Positions 34,290 to 43,762 are shown, numbered from the stretch's first letter. The stretch is DNA of 64,000 nt from Roseateles_B sp041913905 (GCA_041913905.1 JAYSEK010000025.1:1-64000); one strand, 5' to 3'. Notes: generated from the sequence alone by a model not told the origin. A program made the numbers and translations.

Positions 34290-36593
34290 TCAGGCGCTCA
34301 CCGTGTGGGCATTGGGGTTGGGCAGGGCGATGGGCTCGGCCTCCTCGGCGTCGACCCGGCGGGCCTGCGCTTCGTAGAGCCGCCAGTAGGCGCCCTTCTT
34401 CTCCATCAGCTCGTCGTGCGGGCCGACCTCGACGATCTGCCCACGGTCCATCACGACCAGGCGGTCGGCCTTGCGCAGCGTGGACAGGCGGTGGGCGATG
34501 GCGATGGTGGTGCGGCCCTTGACCAGGTTGTCCAGCGCCTTCTGGATTTCCTTCTCGGTCTCGGTGTCCACCGCCGAGGTGGCTTCGTCGAGGATCAGCA
34601 GGCGCGGGTTGATCAGCAGCGCACGGGCGATGGAGATGCGCTGGCGCTCGCCGCCGGAGAGGCCCTGGCCGCGCTCGCCCACCAGGCTGTCGTAGCCATG
34701 GGGCAGGCGCAGGATGAACTCATGTGCATGGGCGGCGCGCGCTGCAGCGACGATCTCCTCGCGCGTGGCGTCCGGCTTGCCGTAGGCGATGTTCTCGGCG
34801 ATGGTGCCGAAGAAGAGGAAGGGCTCCTGCAGCACCAGGCCGATGTGGCGGCGGTAGTCGGCCACCGTGACGCGGCGCAGGTCGGTGCCGTCGATGCGGA
34901 TCGAACCTTCCGTCACGTCATAGAAGCGGCAGATCAGGTTGACCAGGGTGCTCTTGCCCGAACCCGAGTGGCCCACCAGACCGATCATCTCGCCGGGACG
35001 GATGTCCAGCGACAGGCCGCGGATCACCGCCCGGTTGCCGTAGCGAAAGCCAATGTCCTGGATCTGCAGCCCGCCGGTCACGCCACCATTCACGCCGTCA
35101 AGCTTCACCGGGTTGACCGGGTCCGGCACATTGGACTGGTGGTCCAGGATGTCGAAGATGCGCTTGGCGCCGGCCGCGGCCTTCTGGGTGACCGAGACGA
35201 TGCGGCTCATGGAGTCCATGCGGCCGTAGAAGCGGCCGATGTAGGCCAGGAAGGAGGTCAGCACGCCCACCGTGATGTCGCCGTCCGACACCAGGTAGAT
35301 GCCGAAGGCCCAGACGACCAGCAGGCCGATTTCCGTCAGCAGCGAGACGGTGGGCGTGAACAGGCTCCAGGTCTTGTTCAGGCGGTCGTTGACCTTGAGG
35401 TTGTTCTGGTTGGCTTCCTTGAAGCGCCGGGCCTCGCGGCGCTCCTGGGCGAAGGCCTTGACCACGCGGATGCCGGGAATGGTGTCCGCCAGCACGCTGG
35501 TGACCTCGCCCCAGACGCGGTCGATCTTCTCGAAACCTGTGCGCAGGCGGTCCCGCACCAGGTGGATCATCCAGGCGATGAAGGGCAGCGGCAGCAGCGT
35601 GGCCAGGGCCAGCCAGTGGTTGATGGAGAAGAGGATGATGGCCGTCATGCCCAGCATCAGGACGTCCGTGATGAAGTCCAGCGCGTGCAGCGAGAGGAAG
35701 ACGCTGATGCGGTCGGTCTCGGATCCGATGCGCGACATCAGATCCCCCGTGCGCTTGTTGCCGAAGTACTCCAGCGACAGCGACAGCAGATGCTCGAAGG
35801 TGGTGGTGCGCATGTCCGCCGCGATGCGCTCGGACACCAGTGCGAGGATGTAGGTCTTGGCCCAGCCCAGCACCCAGGACACCAGCCCCGCCCCCAGCAG
35901 CCCGCCGAGATAGAAGGCCACCAGCCAGGGGTCGATCTTCTGACCTTGCTGGAAGGGGATCAGCACCTCGTCCATCAGCGGCCGGTAGAGGTAGGGGCCG
36001 ACCAGGGTCGCGCCCGTCGCGCCCAGCATCAGCAGGAAGCCCAGCAGCAGCTGACCCTGGTAGGGCTTGGCAAAGCGCCACAGGCGCAGCAGCACCCAGG
36101 TGGAGGGCGGCGTGTGCAGCTCGCGCTCGCAAGTGGGGCACTCCTCGCTCTCCGGCGGCAGCGGGGCCTTGCAGCTGGGGCAGAAACCGACGTCCTCGGC
36201 CTCGGTACGCGGGCCTTCGTCGCGGCGCTCGAAGGCCTCCTGGAAGCGCTGGGCCTGCAGGTTGATGGCCAGCGTGAACCGCCACAGGGCCAGGCGGCCA
36301 TTGGCATCCATCAGCTCCAGGCAGCCGACGCCGGCATGGTCGCTGAGGCGCAGCTCCAGCCCGGGGTGCAAGGCCCATTCGGACCACTGGCCGGCCCCGG
36401 CGCTGGCACCCGGGTCAAAGGCCAGCAGGCGCTGGCGGCTGAGGACCAGCAGGCCCTGGCCGAAGCGCAGCCGGCTGTCGAGGTCAACCTCCAGGCTGGC
36501 CAGGACGTTCTCGCCCTTCAAGAGACGCGAAGTCAGAGTCGCCCACTCGGGATGCTTGGCGGACGCGTCGTCCACAGGATGGTGATGCTGCAT
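34290..36593 (-). CDS. Cyanophycin-associated fused ABC exporter with N-terminal zinc ribbon
   Basis: A 767-residue half-transporter. The first ~150 residues are an extra domain (LTSRLLKGENVLASLEVDLD) followed by a zinc ribbon (CPSCKAPLPPESEECPTCE). Six membrane helices follow (type I exporter fold, about 180-480), then the nucleotide-binding domain with GHSGSGKST, LSGGERQRISIARALL and LLILDEATSAVD, all intact. ATG 36593 was chosen (MQHHHPVDDAS); the upstream frame is open but not protein-like. It is divergent from cphA' and is followed by DUF1854. NCBI family naming, as I recall, links this pair with cyanophycin metabolism. The substrate is unknown. Confidence 0.92.
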   Translation of the reverse strand: MQHHHPVDDASAKHPEWATLTSRLLKGENVLASLEVDLDSRLRFGQGLLVLSRQRLLAFDPGASAGAGQWSEWALHPGLELRLSDHAGVGCLELMDANGRLALWRFTLAINLQAQRFQEAFERRDEGPRTEAEDVGFCPSCKAPLPPESEECPTCERELHTPPSTWVLLRLWRFAKPYQGQLLLGFLLMLGATGATLVGPYLYRPLMDEVLIPFQQGQKIDPWLVAFYLGGLLGAGLVSWVLGWAKTYILALVSERIAADMRTTTFEHLLSLSLEYFGNKRTGDLMSRIGSETDRISVFLSLHALDFITDVLMLGMTAIILFSINHWLALATLLPLPFIAWMIHLVRDRLRTGFEKIDRVWGEVTSVLADTIPGIRVVKAFAQERREARRFKEANQNNLKVNDRLNKTWSLFTPTVSLLTEIGLLVVWAFGIYLVSDGDITVGVLTSFLAYIGRFYGRMDSMSRIVSVTQKAAAGAKRIFDILDHQSNVPDPVNPVKLDGVNGGVTGGLQIQDIGFRYGNRAVIRGLSLDIRPGEMIGLVGHSGSGKSTLVNLICRFYDVTEGSIRIDGTDLRRVTVADYRRHIGLVLQEPFLFFGTIAENIAYGKPDATREEIVAAARAAHAHEFILRLPHGYDSLVGERGQGLSGGERQRISIARALLINPRLLILDEATSAVDTETEKEIQKALDNLVKGRTTIAIAHRLSTLRKADRLVVMDRGQIVEVGPHDELMEKKGAYWRLYEAQARRVDAEEAEPIALPNPNAHTVSA

Positions 36594-36815
36594 TGTTCTT
36601 TCGTTCTGAAGGCCCCCGGCGCTGAAGCCGGCGGCCGCGCGATTTTCGCGCATCCTGCAACGCTCCCGGCAGCTGTTCGATGACCGGCGAGCAGGTCCTC
36701 ACTCACCGAACGGACAAACCCACCCCAAACTGAGAGCAAAATGGCGCCTGGCCGCCAGGCGCACGTTCCGGCCCCGGCCGGCCTTCCTCCTCCCGATCCG
36801 TCCATGCCCCGCCCC
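36594..36815. promoter_or_regulatory. Divergent promoter region of the cyanophycin locus
   Basis: About 220 bp between the ABC exporter and cphA' starts. Both transcription units must start here. CACTCACCGAACGGACAAAC near 36700 is less GC-rich, but no defined operator could be assigned. Confidence 0.45.
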
Positions 36816-38993
36816 ATGAGCCGACACGACGACATCCAGCTTTTGCGCGTCAATTACCTGCGTGGTCCCAATATGTGGACCTACCGCCCTGTCCTGGAGG
36901 TCTGGCTGGACCTGGGCCGGCTGGAGGAATTTCCCTCCCACAAGATCGAAGGTCTCAACGAACGGCTGACGACTGCGCTGCCGGCGCTGATCGAGCACCA
37001 TTGCGGCGTCGGCGAGCGCGGCGGCTTCCTGCAGCGCCTGACCGAGGGCACCTGGATGGGCCACGTGCTGGAGCACGTCGTCATCGAGTTGCTCAACCTC
37101 GCCGGCATGCCCACCGGCTTCGGCCAGACCCGCTCCACCTCCAAGACCGGCGTCTACCGCATGGTCTTCCGGGCCCGTGACGAGCAGGTGGCCCGCGCCG
37201 CCCTGGCCGAGGGCCATGCCCTGCTGATGGCCATGATCAATGCCGAGTCCTTCGACGTGAAGGCCGCGGTGGACCGCATCCGCGACAAGGTCGACGACTG
37301 CTACCTCGGCCCGTCCACCGCCGCCATCGTGGCCGCCGCGACGGACCGCCGCATCCCCCACATCCGCCTCAACGACGGCAACCTCGTGCAGCTGGGCCAT
37401 GGCGCCCGCCAGCGCCGCATCTGGACGGCCGAAACCGACATGACCAGCGCGATCGCCGAAGGCATCGCCCGGGACAAGGACCTCACCAAGAGCCTGCTCA
37501 AGAGCGTGGGCGTGCCCGTGCCGGCCGGCACCGCGGTCAAGAGCGCCGCCGCGGCCTGGGAAGCCGCCCAGGACATCGGCCTGCCGGTGGTGGTCAAGCC
37601 CTCGGACGGCAACCACGGCCGGGGCGTGACCCTGGACCTGCGCCAGGAAGCCGATGTCGCCGCCGCCTTCGAGCTGGCCGAGAAGGAAGGCTCCGAGGTT
37701 CTGGTGGAGAGCTACATCCCCGGCAACGAGCATCGCCTGCTGGTGGTGGGCGGCCAGGTGGTGGCAGCCGCTCGCGGCGACGAGGCCTGGATCACCGGCG
37801 ACGGCCAGCACACCGTGCGGCAGCTGGTCGACCTGCAGATCAACACCGACCCGCGCCGCGGCCTGACCGAGGACTTCCCGCTCAACCGCATCACGCTCGG
37901 CGAAGACCCGGTCGTGCTGCTGGACCTGCAGCGCCAGGGCGTGACGCCGGAGTCCGTGCTGAGCGCCGGTCAGCGCGTGCTGATCCAGCGCAACGGCAAC
38001 GTCGCCATCGACTGCACGGCCCAGGTGCACCCGGAGGTGGCCCATGCCGTCTCGCTGGCGGCCCGCACCATCGGCCTGGACATCGCCGGCGTCGACCTGG
38101 TCAGCACGGACATTTCCAAGCCACTGTCCGAAACCGGCGGCGCCATCGTCGAGGTCAATGCCGGCCCCGGCCTGCTGATGCACCTGAAGCCCGCCGAGGG
38201 CATGCCCCAGCCCGTGGGCCAGGCCATCATCGACCACCTCTTCGCCGAGGACGAGACCGGCCGCATCCCGGTGGTGGGCGTGCTGGCCTCCCAGGGCGGC
38301 AACCACATCACCCGCCTGGTGGCCTGGCTGCTGCACCTCAACGGCCGCCATGTGGGCCTGGCCTGCAGCGACGGACTCTTCCTGGGCCCGCGCCGCGTCG
38401 AGAAGCGCGCCAGCGCCCGCTGGGACGCCGCCCATCGCCTGCTGATGAACCGCGTGGTGGATGCCGTGGTGGTGCAAAACGATGCCGCCTCCATCCTCAA
38501 GGACGGCCTGGCCTACGACCGCTGCCAGGTCGGCGTGGTGACGGACATGGCCGCCGCCGTGGATCTCAGCCACTTTGATGTGCTCACCGAGGACCAGCGC
38601 TTCAAGGTGCTGCGCACCCAGGTCGACGTGGTGCTCAGCGAAGGCGCCGCCGTGCTCAACGCCACCGAGCCGCGTCTGGTCGAGATGGCCGAACTCAGCG
38701 ACGGCGAAGTGCTGCTCTACGCCCTGGACGAGGCCAACGAAGCCCTGCGGGCGCACCGCGCCAAGGGGGGCCGTGCGGTCTTCCTGCAGGGCGGCACGGC
38801 CGTGCTCGCGCAAGGCGCCAGCGAGACCGTGGGCGCCAACATCGCCAGCCTGGCCCAGCGCTTCGCCAAGGCCGGTCAGCCGGCAGATGAAGCAACGCTG
38901 CTGGCGGCCGTCGCCACCGCCTGGGCCATGAACATCTCGCCCGAGCTGATCTCGGCCGGCCTGGACACCTTCGTGCCGGAACTGGCGCACTAA
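36816..38993 (+). CDS. cphA': CphA' (cyanophycin synthetase paralogue with degenerate Mur-ligase domain)
   Basis: A ~725-residue cyanophycin synthetase homologue. The N-domain (LRVNYLRGPNMWTYRPVLEV) and the ATP-grasp domain (PVVVKPSDGNHGRGVTLD, VESYIPGNEHRLLVVGG, GAIVEVNAGPGLLMH) are conserved, so the Asp-adding half may work. In the C-terminal Mur-ligase-like half, the P-loop GTNGKTT of CphA is replaced by ASQGGNHIT, so the essential Lys is gone. The C-terminus is also ~120 residues shorter than its neighbour. ATG 36804 is an alternative start. It lies 48 bp upstream of cphA, which it resembles closely, as with the cphA'/cphA pairs of Cupriavidus. Confidence 0.92.
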   Translation: MSRHDDIQLLRVNYLRGPNMWTYRPVLEVWLDLGRLEEFPSHKIEGLNERLTTALPALIEHHCGVGERGGFLQRLTEGTWMGHVLEHVVIELLNLAGMPTGFGQTRSTSKTGVYRMVFRARDEQVARAALAEGHALLMAMINAESFDVKAAVDRIRDKVDDCYLGPSTAAIVAAATDRRIPHIRLNDGNLVQLGHGARQRRIWTAETDMTSAIAEGIARDKDLTKSLLKSVGVPVPAGTAVKSAAAAWEAAQDIGLPVVVKPSDGNHGRGVTLDLRQEADVAAAFELAEKEGSEVLVESYIPGNEHRLLVVGGQVVAAARGDEAWITGDGQHTVRQLVDLQINTDPRRGLTEDFPLNRITLGEDPVVLLDLQRQGVTPESVLSAGQRVLIQRNGNVAIDCTAQVHPEVAHAVSLAARTIGLDIAGVDLVSTDISKPLSETGGAIVEVNAGPGLLMHLKPAEGMPQPVGQAIIDHLFAEDETGRIPVVGVLASQGGNHITRLVAWLLHLNGRHVGLACSDGLFLGPRRVEKRASARWDAAHRLLMNRVVDAVVVQNDAASILKDGLAYDRCQVGVVTDMAAAVDLSHFDVLTEDQRFKVLRTQVDVVLSEGAAVLNATEPRLVEMAELSDGEVLLYALDEANEALRAHRAKGGRAVFLQGGTAVLAQGASETVGANIASLAQRFAKAGQPADEATLLAAVATAWAMNISPELISAGLDTFVPELAH

Positions 38994-39041
38994 GGCGTCA
39001 TCGAGCACCCCCAACCGAATCTCCCGAAAGACGACGCGAAC

Positions 39042-41603
39042 ATGGAAGTCTCCCGCATCCGCGCCCTCCGAGGCCCCAATATGTGGAGCCGCCACACCGC
39101 CATGGAAGCGGTGGTTCACTGCACGGAAGCCGAACGCGCGATCAGCGGCCTGGCCGGCTTCGAAGGACGCCTGCGTGCCCTCTTCCCCGGCATCGGCGCG
39201 CTGCGTGCCGAGATGAGCCTGGCCCAGGTGCTGGAGCAGGCCGCGCTGGCCCTGCAGGCCCAGGCCGGCTGCCCGGTCACCTTCAGCCACACCCACGTCA
39301 CCAGCGAGCCCGGCACCTGCCAGGTGGTGGTCGAGTACAGCGAGGAAGACGTCGGCCGCATGGCCATGGACGACGCCACGCGCCTGATCCTCGCGGCCAT
39401 GGGCGAAGGCAGCTTCGACATCGACGAATGCCTGAAGCGCCTGCGCGAGACCGACGAGGACGTGCGCCTGGGCCCCTCCACCGGCTCCATCGTGGACGCG
39501 GCCGTCAAGCGCGGCATCCCCTTCCGCCGCCTGACGCAAGGCAGCCTGGTCCAGTTCGGCTGGGGCGCCAAGCAGCGCCGCATCTGGGCCGCCGAGGTCG
39601 ACGCCACCAGCGCGGTGAGCGAGTCCATCGCCCAGGACAAGGATCTGTGCAAGCAACTGCTGCAGTCCGCCGGCGTGCCCGTGCCCACGGGGCGCCCGGT
39701 CGAGTCCGTCGACGACGCCTGGGACGTCGCGCAGGAGATCGGCCTGCCCGTGGTGGTCAAGCCCCAGGACGGCAACCAGGGCAAGGGCGTGACCGTCAAC
39801 GTCACCAGCCGCGAGCAGCTGGAGGCCGCGTACAAGGCGGCGGACGAGATCGGTCACGTGATGGTCGAGAAGTTCCTGCCCGGCTCCGACTACCGCCTGC
39901 TGGTGGTGGGCGACAAGCTCGTGGCCGCCGCCCGCCGCGATCCGCCCCACGTGATCGGCGACGGCATCCACACGGTCAAGCAACTGGTCGACAAGGTCAA
40001 CGCCGACCCGCGCCGGGGCGACGGCCACGCCACCTCGCTGACCAAGATCCGCTTCGACGACATCGCCGTCGCGCGCCTGACCCAGCAAGACCTGACCCCT
40101 GAATCCGTGCCGGCCAAGGGCCAGCGCGTGATCCTGCGCAACAACGCCAACCTCAGCACCGGCGGCACCGCCACCGACGTGACCGACGACGTCCACCCCG
40201 ACGTCGCCGCCCGCGCCGTTGCCGCGGCCCAGGTGGTGGGCCTGCACGTCTGCGGCGTCGACGTGGTCGCAGAGAGCGTGCTGCGCCCGCTGGAGGAGAT
40301 CAGCGGCGGCATCGTCGAGGTCAACGCCGCGCCGGGCCTGCGCATGCACCTGTCGCCCAGCTTCGGCAAGGGCCGCAATGTGGGCGAGGCCATCATCAAC
40401 CACCTCTATGGCCACGGCCACAAGAGCGAAGACGGCCGCATCCCCGTGGTCGCGGTGACCGGCACCAACGGCAAGACCACGACCACCCGCCTCATCGCGC
40501 ACATGTTCGCGACCTGCGGCCTGCGCGTGGGCATGACCAACACCGACGGCGTCTACGTCGACGGCCGCCAGATCGACAGCGGCGACTGCTCCGGCCCCAA
40601 GAGCGCCCGCAACGTGCTGATGCACCCCGACGTCGAGGCGGCGGTGTTCGAGACCGCCCGCGGCGGCGTGCTGCGCGAGGGCCTGGGCTTCGACCGCTGC
40701 CAGGTCGCCGTGGTGACCAACCTCGGCGAAGGCGACCACCTGGGCATGAACTTCCTCAACACCGTCGAGGAACTGGCCCTGGTCAAGCGCGTGATCGTGC
40801 AGAACGTGGCGCCCAGCGGCTACGCGGTGCTCAACGCCTCCGACCCGGTGGTGGCCAACATGGCCGGCGTCTGCCCGGGCCAGATCATCTTCTTCACCGC
40901 CGACCGCCACCATGCGCTGATGGCCGCCCACCGCGCCCAGGGCAAGCGCTGCGTCTTCATCGACGGCGACCAGCTCGTGGCCGCGCAGGGCGCCTGGCGC
41001 GAGAGCATTCCGCTGCGCGACATCCCCTTCACGCGCGGCGGCATGATCCCCTTCCAGGTCGAGAACGCCATGGCGTCCGTGGCCGCGGCCTGGGGCGTGG
41101 GTCTGGACTGGGACACCATCCGCCGCGGCCTGGCCAGCTTCAACAGCGACAGCGACAACGTCCCCGGCCGCTTCAATGTGATGGACTACCGCGGCGCCAC
41201 CGTGATCGCCGACTACGGCCACAACGGCGACGCCATGCGCGCCCTGGTGGCGGCCGTGGACGCCCTGCCGGCCAAGCGCCGCTCGGTGGTGATCTCCGGC
41301 GCGGGCGACCGCCGCGACGAGGACATCCGCATCCAGACGCAGATCCTGGGCGCTGCTTTTGACGACGCCCTCCTCTTCCAGGACGCCTGCCAGCGCGGCC
41401 GCGAGGACGGCGAGGTGCTCAAGCTGCTGCGCGAAGGCCTGCAAGGCGCCAGCCGCACCACCCATATCGAAGAGATCCGCGGCGAGTTCGCCGCCATCGA
41501 CCGCGCCCTGGAACGCCTGCAGCCGGGCGACCTCTGCCTGGTGCTGGTGGACCAGGTGGAAGAGGCGCTGGCGCATCTGGCGCAGCGGATCAGCCAGGGC
41601 TGA
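39042..41603 (+). CDS. cphA: Cyanophycin synthetase CphA
   Basis: An 853-residue enzyme that polymerises Asp and Arg into cyanophycin, an intracellular nitrogen and carbon reserve. The N-domain begins VSRIRALRGPNMWSRH. The ATP-grasp domain (PVVVKPQDGNQGKGVTVN, FLPGSDYRLLVVGDKL, GIVEVNAAPGLRMHL) adds Asp. The Mur-ligase-like domain (VTGTNGKTTTTRLIAHMFA at about residue 472, NTDGVYVDGR, FETARGGVLREGLGFD, DYGHNGDAMRAL) adds Arg. All ATP-site residues are present. It is the last gene of the cphA'-cphA unit and is followed by a terminator. No cyanophycinase (cphB) or isoaspartyl dipeptidase gene is in the window. Confidence 0.95.
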   Translation: MEVSRIRALRGPNMWSRHTAMEAVVHCTEAERAISGLAGFEGRLRALFPGIGALRAEMSLAQVLEQAALALQAQAGCPVTFSHTHVTSEPGTCQVVVEYSEEDVGRMAMDDATRLILAAMGEGSFDIDECLKRLRETDEDVRLGPSTGSIVDAAVKRGIPFRRLTQGSLVQFGWGAKQRRIWAAEVDATSAVSESIAQDKDLCKQLLQSAGVPVPTGRPVESVDDAWDVAQEIGLPVVVKPQDGNQGKGVTVNVTSREQLEAAYKAADEIGHVMVEKFLPGSDYRLLVVGDKLVAAARRDPPHVIGDGIHTVKQLVDKVNADPRRGDGHATSLTKIRFDDIAVARLTQQDLTPESVPAKGQRVILRNNANLSTGGTATDVTDDVHPDVAARAVAAAQVVGLHVCGVDVVAESVLRPLEEISGGIVEVNAAPGLRMHLSPSFGKGRNVGEAIINHLYGHGHKSEDGRIPVVAVTGTNGKTTTTRLIAHMFATCGLRVGMTNTDGVYVDGRQIDSGDCSGPKSARNVLMHPDVEAAVFETARGGVLREGLGFDRCQVAVVTNLGEGDHLGMNFLNTVEELALVKRVIVQNVAPSGYAVLNASDPVVANMAGVCPGQIIFFTADRHHALMAAHRAQGKRCVFIDGDQLVAAQGAWRESIPLRDIPFTRGGMIPFQVENAMASVAAAWGVGLDWDTIRRGLASFNSDSDNVPGRFNVMDYRGATVIADYGHNGDAMRALVAAVDALPAKRRSVVISGAGDRRDEDIRIQTQILGAAFDDALLFQDACQRGREDGEVLKLLREGLQGASRTTHIEEIRGEFAAIDRALERLQPGDLCLVLVDQVEEALAHLAQRISQG
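40085..40098 (+). repeat. GCAAGACCTGACCC motif copy inside cphA
   Basis: Exact 14-base match to three other sites in the window, here translated as part of TQQDLTPES. Being inside a conserved coding region, this copy may be coincidental. Confidence 0.4.
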
Positions 41604-41617
41604 GCAAGACCTGACCC
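41604..41617 (+). repeat. GCAAGACCTGACCC motif copy after cphA
   Basis: Starts immediately after the cphA stop codon and continues CCATCTCCTGTC, similar to the context of the copy at 50377. Possibly a piece of a dispersed repeat. Confidence 0.5.
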
Positions 41618-41632
41618 CATCTCCTGTCTTCA

Positions 41633-41665
41633 AGCCCTGGCGCGCTGCGGCCGCCGGGGCTTTTT
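41633..41665 (+). terminator. Rho-independent terminator of the cphA operon
   Basis: AGCCCTGGCG pairs with CGCCGGGGCT (one G-T wobble) over a 9-base loop and runs into TTTTT. It lies 30 bp past the cphA stop. Confidence 0.85.
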
Positions 41666-41821
41666 CACGAGGGCAAGCGGTACCAGGGGCCGCCCAGCGG
41701 CGCGGTTCAGTGCTTGCCCTTGATGAGGAGGACCGTCGCGCACGCCAGCTAGCGGCAGTGCGTGCACCAGGATGCCCAGCAGGCCAGCAGGCGGCGCAGG
41801 GTGCTGGAGTGGAACCTCGCG

Positions 41822-42175
41822 TCAGCGCGCACTGGCATGAGGCAGCTGCCGGGATGCCGCCTCGACTTCCGCACAGTCCGTCTCATAGCCGCGCATGGGC
41901 AAAGAGCGGATGCGCTCGGCCAGCGCAGCGGGTGACTCCGCATGCTCGACCGCATTCGCGATCCTGTCCATGACGCCCGAGTAGCACTGGCCGGCGCCGA
42001 ACCGCTCGCTGAACGCGCCAAGCCAGGCGAAGAAGGGTGCTGCGGCCGCAATGGCCGCCAAGCCTAGCCACTTGGCATTTGCCGGCGCACGCCAGGCGAG
42101 CGTGATGAACGCTGCGGCCAAGGCCACATAGCCGATGAGCAGGATGTTGATAAGGAGGACTGTGGGCATGGTCAT
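41822..42175 (-). CDS. Small hypothetical membrane protein
   Basis: A 117-residue protein with two predicted membrane segments (TVLLINILLIGYVALAAAF and LGLAAIAAAAPFFAWLGAF) and a soluble C-terminal tail containing two Cys. ATG 42175 (MTMPTVLLIN) follows a GGAGGAC-like context on its strand only weakly. No family recognised; standalone gene. Confidence 0.55.
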   Translation of the reverse strand: MTMPTVLLINILLIGYVALAAAFITLAWRAPANAKWLGLAAIAAAAPFFAWLGAFSERFGAGQCYSGVMDRIANAVEHAESPAALAERIRSLPMRGYETDCAEVEAASRQLPHASAR

Positions 42176-42236
42176 CAGACAAGAAGCCTGCGCCGACAAG
42201 AGCTGCCGGAGACGGAGCGATTGCAGATGCGGCAGC

Positions 42237-42250
42237 GCAAGACCTGACCC
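42237..42250 (+). repeat. GCAAGACCTGACCC motif copy, intergenic
   Basis: Third exact copy, in the short gap between two leftward hypothetical genes, followed by TCTCGCGG. Confidence 0.5.
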
Positions 42251-42266
42251 TCTCGCGGCCCCGCCT

Positions 42267-42578
42267 TCAGCGCCGATTTGCCGCCGGCACCACGCCCGCC
42301 TGGGCCTGCGCGCCGGCCGCATCCTCGATGGCCATGTGCATCTGGGCCACGGCTTCCCGCTCACCCTTGATGGCATAGGTGTCATGGCCGCAGTGCGGGC
42401 AGTGCGCCGCGAAGGCGGCGTCGATGCCGCGGATGCCGGCGATGTCCATGGGGGTCATCTCGGTCAGTTCCGCCTGGCAGTTGTTGCAGCGGATGTATTT
42501 CGGCCGCAGCGAAAGCTGCCGCTCGATCGCGGCCTCCTTGCGCTGTGCGGGGGTGCCGCGAAGCTTGGCTTGTCCCAT
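42267..42578 (-). CDS. Small zinc-ribbon hypothetical protein
   Basis: A 103-residue protein. A basic N-terminus (MGQAKLRGTPAQRKEAAIER) is followed by two CxxC knuckles, RCNNCQAEL and HCPHCGHD, 28 residues apart, which would bind one zinc. The tail is Ala-rich. The N-terminal MGQAKxRG start is shared by several small proteobacterial proteins of unknown role. It lies 17 bp downstream of the TPR protein gene on the same strand and is probably cotranscribed with it. Confidence 0.7.
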   Translation of the reverse strand: MGQAKLRGTPAQRKEAAIERQLSLRPKYIRCNNCQAELTEMTPMDIAGIRGIDAAFAAHCPHCGHDTYAIKGEREAVAQMHMAIEDAAGAQAQAGVVPAANRR

Positions 42579-42595
42579 GTGCTGTCCTCCGGAAA

Positions 42596-43762
42596 TCAGT
42601 CGAAATCGCCACCGCCGCCGATGTCGATATCGCCCCCGCCGCTGTCCCAGCTGGCCCCGCCGTCGCTGCCACCGAGGTCCAGCGACTCATGTGAGCCGTT
42701 GTCCTCGAAGGGGACGTAGCCGCCGTTGCCACCGCCGTGGCCGCCCTCGCCCGACGAACCGCGATGGCGCTCAGAGGCCTCGGCGCTGCCGCTCATCATC
42801 GAACCGATCGCCACGCCGACGCCCACGGCCGCCGCCGTGCCCAAGGCACCTCCCAAGGCGCCACCGCCGCCATAGCCCGGCTGCGCACCGTAGCCATAGC
42901 CCGGCCCTTGCGCGCGGGCCTGGGCCTCAGCCTGCATGCGGGCCTGCTGCATGCGCAGGGCCTTGTCGCTGGGTTTTTCCTCGCCGCGGATCTCGGCAGC
43001 GATGTCGCGAGAGCGCAGGATCAGGCTCTCGGTCTCGGCAAAGTCACGTCGAGTGGGCAGCGTGCTGATGTGCGCGCTGATCTCGGCCTGCGCCTTGCGC
43101 ACGCGGTCGTAGGTGGCGAGTTTCTGCTCGGGGCTGAAGGCCGGGTTGGCGTCGGCCGCAGCCACCGCATCGCCCAGGTCCTTGTGCGCCTCCATCAACG
43201 CACCGCGCCAGCGTTCGACATCCGCCGGGCTTGTGCCCGCCACGCTGCGGCGCAGCTTGCGCCACAGCACGAAGCCCACGCCGCCCAGCACCAACAGCCA
43301 GAACCAGGAGATGCCGCCCGAGGACGACTCCTGGCGCTCCTCGCGACGGGGCGCGGCCGGCGTCAGCACCGGCTGCTCCGCCGCCGGCTTGGCCAGGGCC
43401 TCCTGCCGGGGCCTCTCCAGGCGGATCGCGCCGGCCTGGGCCTGGTCGATGCGCTGGATCATGGTTTTCTTGCTGGCAAAGCTTTCGCTGGGATCGAGCT
43501 CGCGGGCCTTCTGCAACTCGGCCTTGGCGGCCTCGATCTGCCCCTGCTCGAACTTCACCTCGGCCAGCCAGAAATGCGCCAGCGCATTCTCGGGATGCTT
43601 GCGCAGCACGCCGTCGAGCTTCTGCTCGGCCTGGGTCCAACGCCCGGCGCGCATGTCGGCGGCAATCTCCTCCTTGGCCCCGGCCTGCGCCAGCCCCGCC
43701 GAAAGCAGCAGGGCAGCCGCCAGCAACCAGGCGTGGCGTCGGGATGCAGTCTTCATCATCAT
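42596..43762 (-). CDS. Membrane-anchored TPR protein with Gly/Tyr-rich tail
   Basis: A 388-residue protein. The signal peptide (LLAAALLLSAGLAQAG) is followed by a short TPR region (AGRWTQAEQKLDGVLRKHPE, AEVKFEQGQIEAAKAELQKA, residues ~30-110). An internal membrane segment (ISWFWLLVLGGVGFVLW, ~150) leads to a helical cytoplasmic or periplasmic domain. The last ~100 residues are Gly-rich (PGYGYGAQPGYGGGGALG) and end in an acidic Asp/Gly/Ser stretch. Parts resemble TPM-like or YgcG-associated proteins with Gly-rich tails, but no domain is firmly recognised. Repetitive composition suggests a disordered tail. Confidence 0.7.
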   Translation of the reverse strand: MMMKTASRRHAWLLAAALLLSAGLAQAGAKEEIAADMRAGRWTQAEQKLDGVLRKHPENALAHFWLAEVKFEQGQIEAAKAELQKARELDPSESFASKKTMIQRIDQAQAGAIRLERPRQEALAKPAAEQPVLTPAAPRREERQESSSGGISWFWLLVLGGVGFVLWRKLRRSVAGTSPADVERWRGALMEAHKDLGDAVAAADANPAFSPEQKLATYDRVRKAQAEISAHISTLPTRRDFAETESLILRSRDIAAEIRGEEKPSDKALRMQQARMQAEAQARAQGPGYGYGAQPGYGGGGALGGALGTAAAVGVGVAIGSMMSGSAEASERHRGSSGEGGHGGGNGGYVPFEDNGSHESLDLGGSDGGASWDSGGGDIDIGGGGDFD

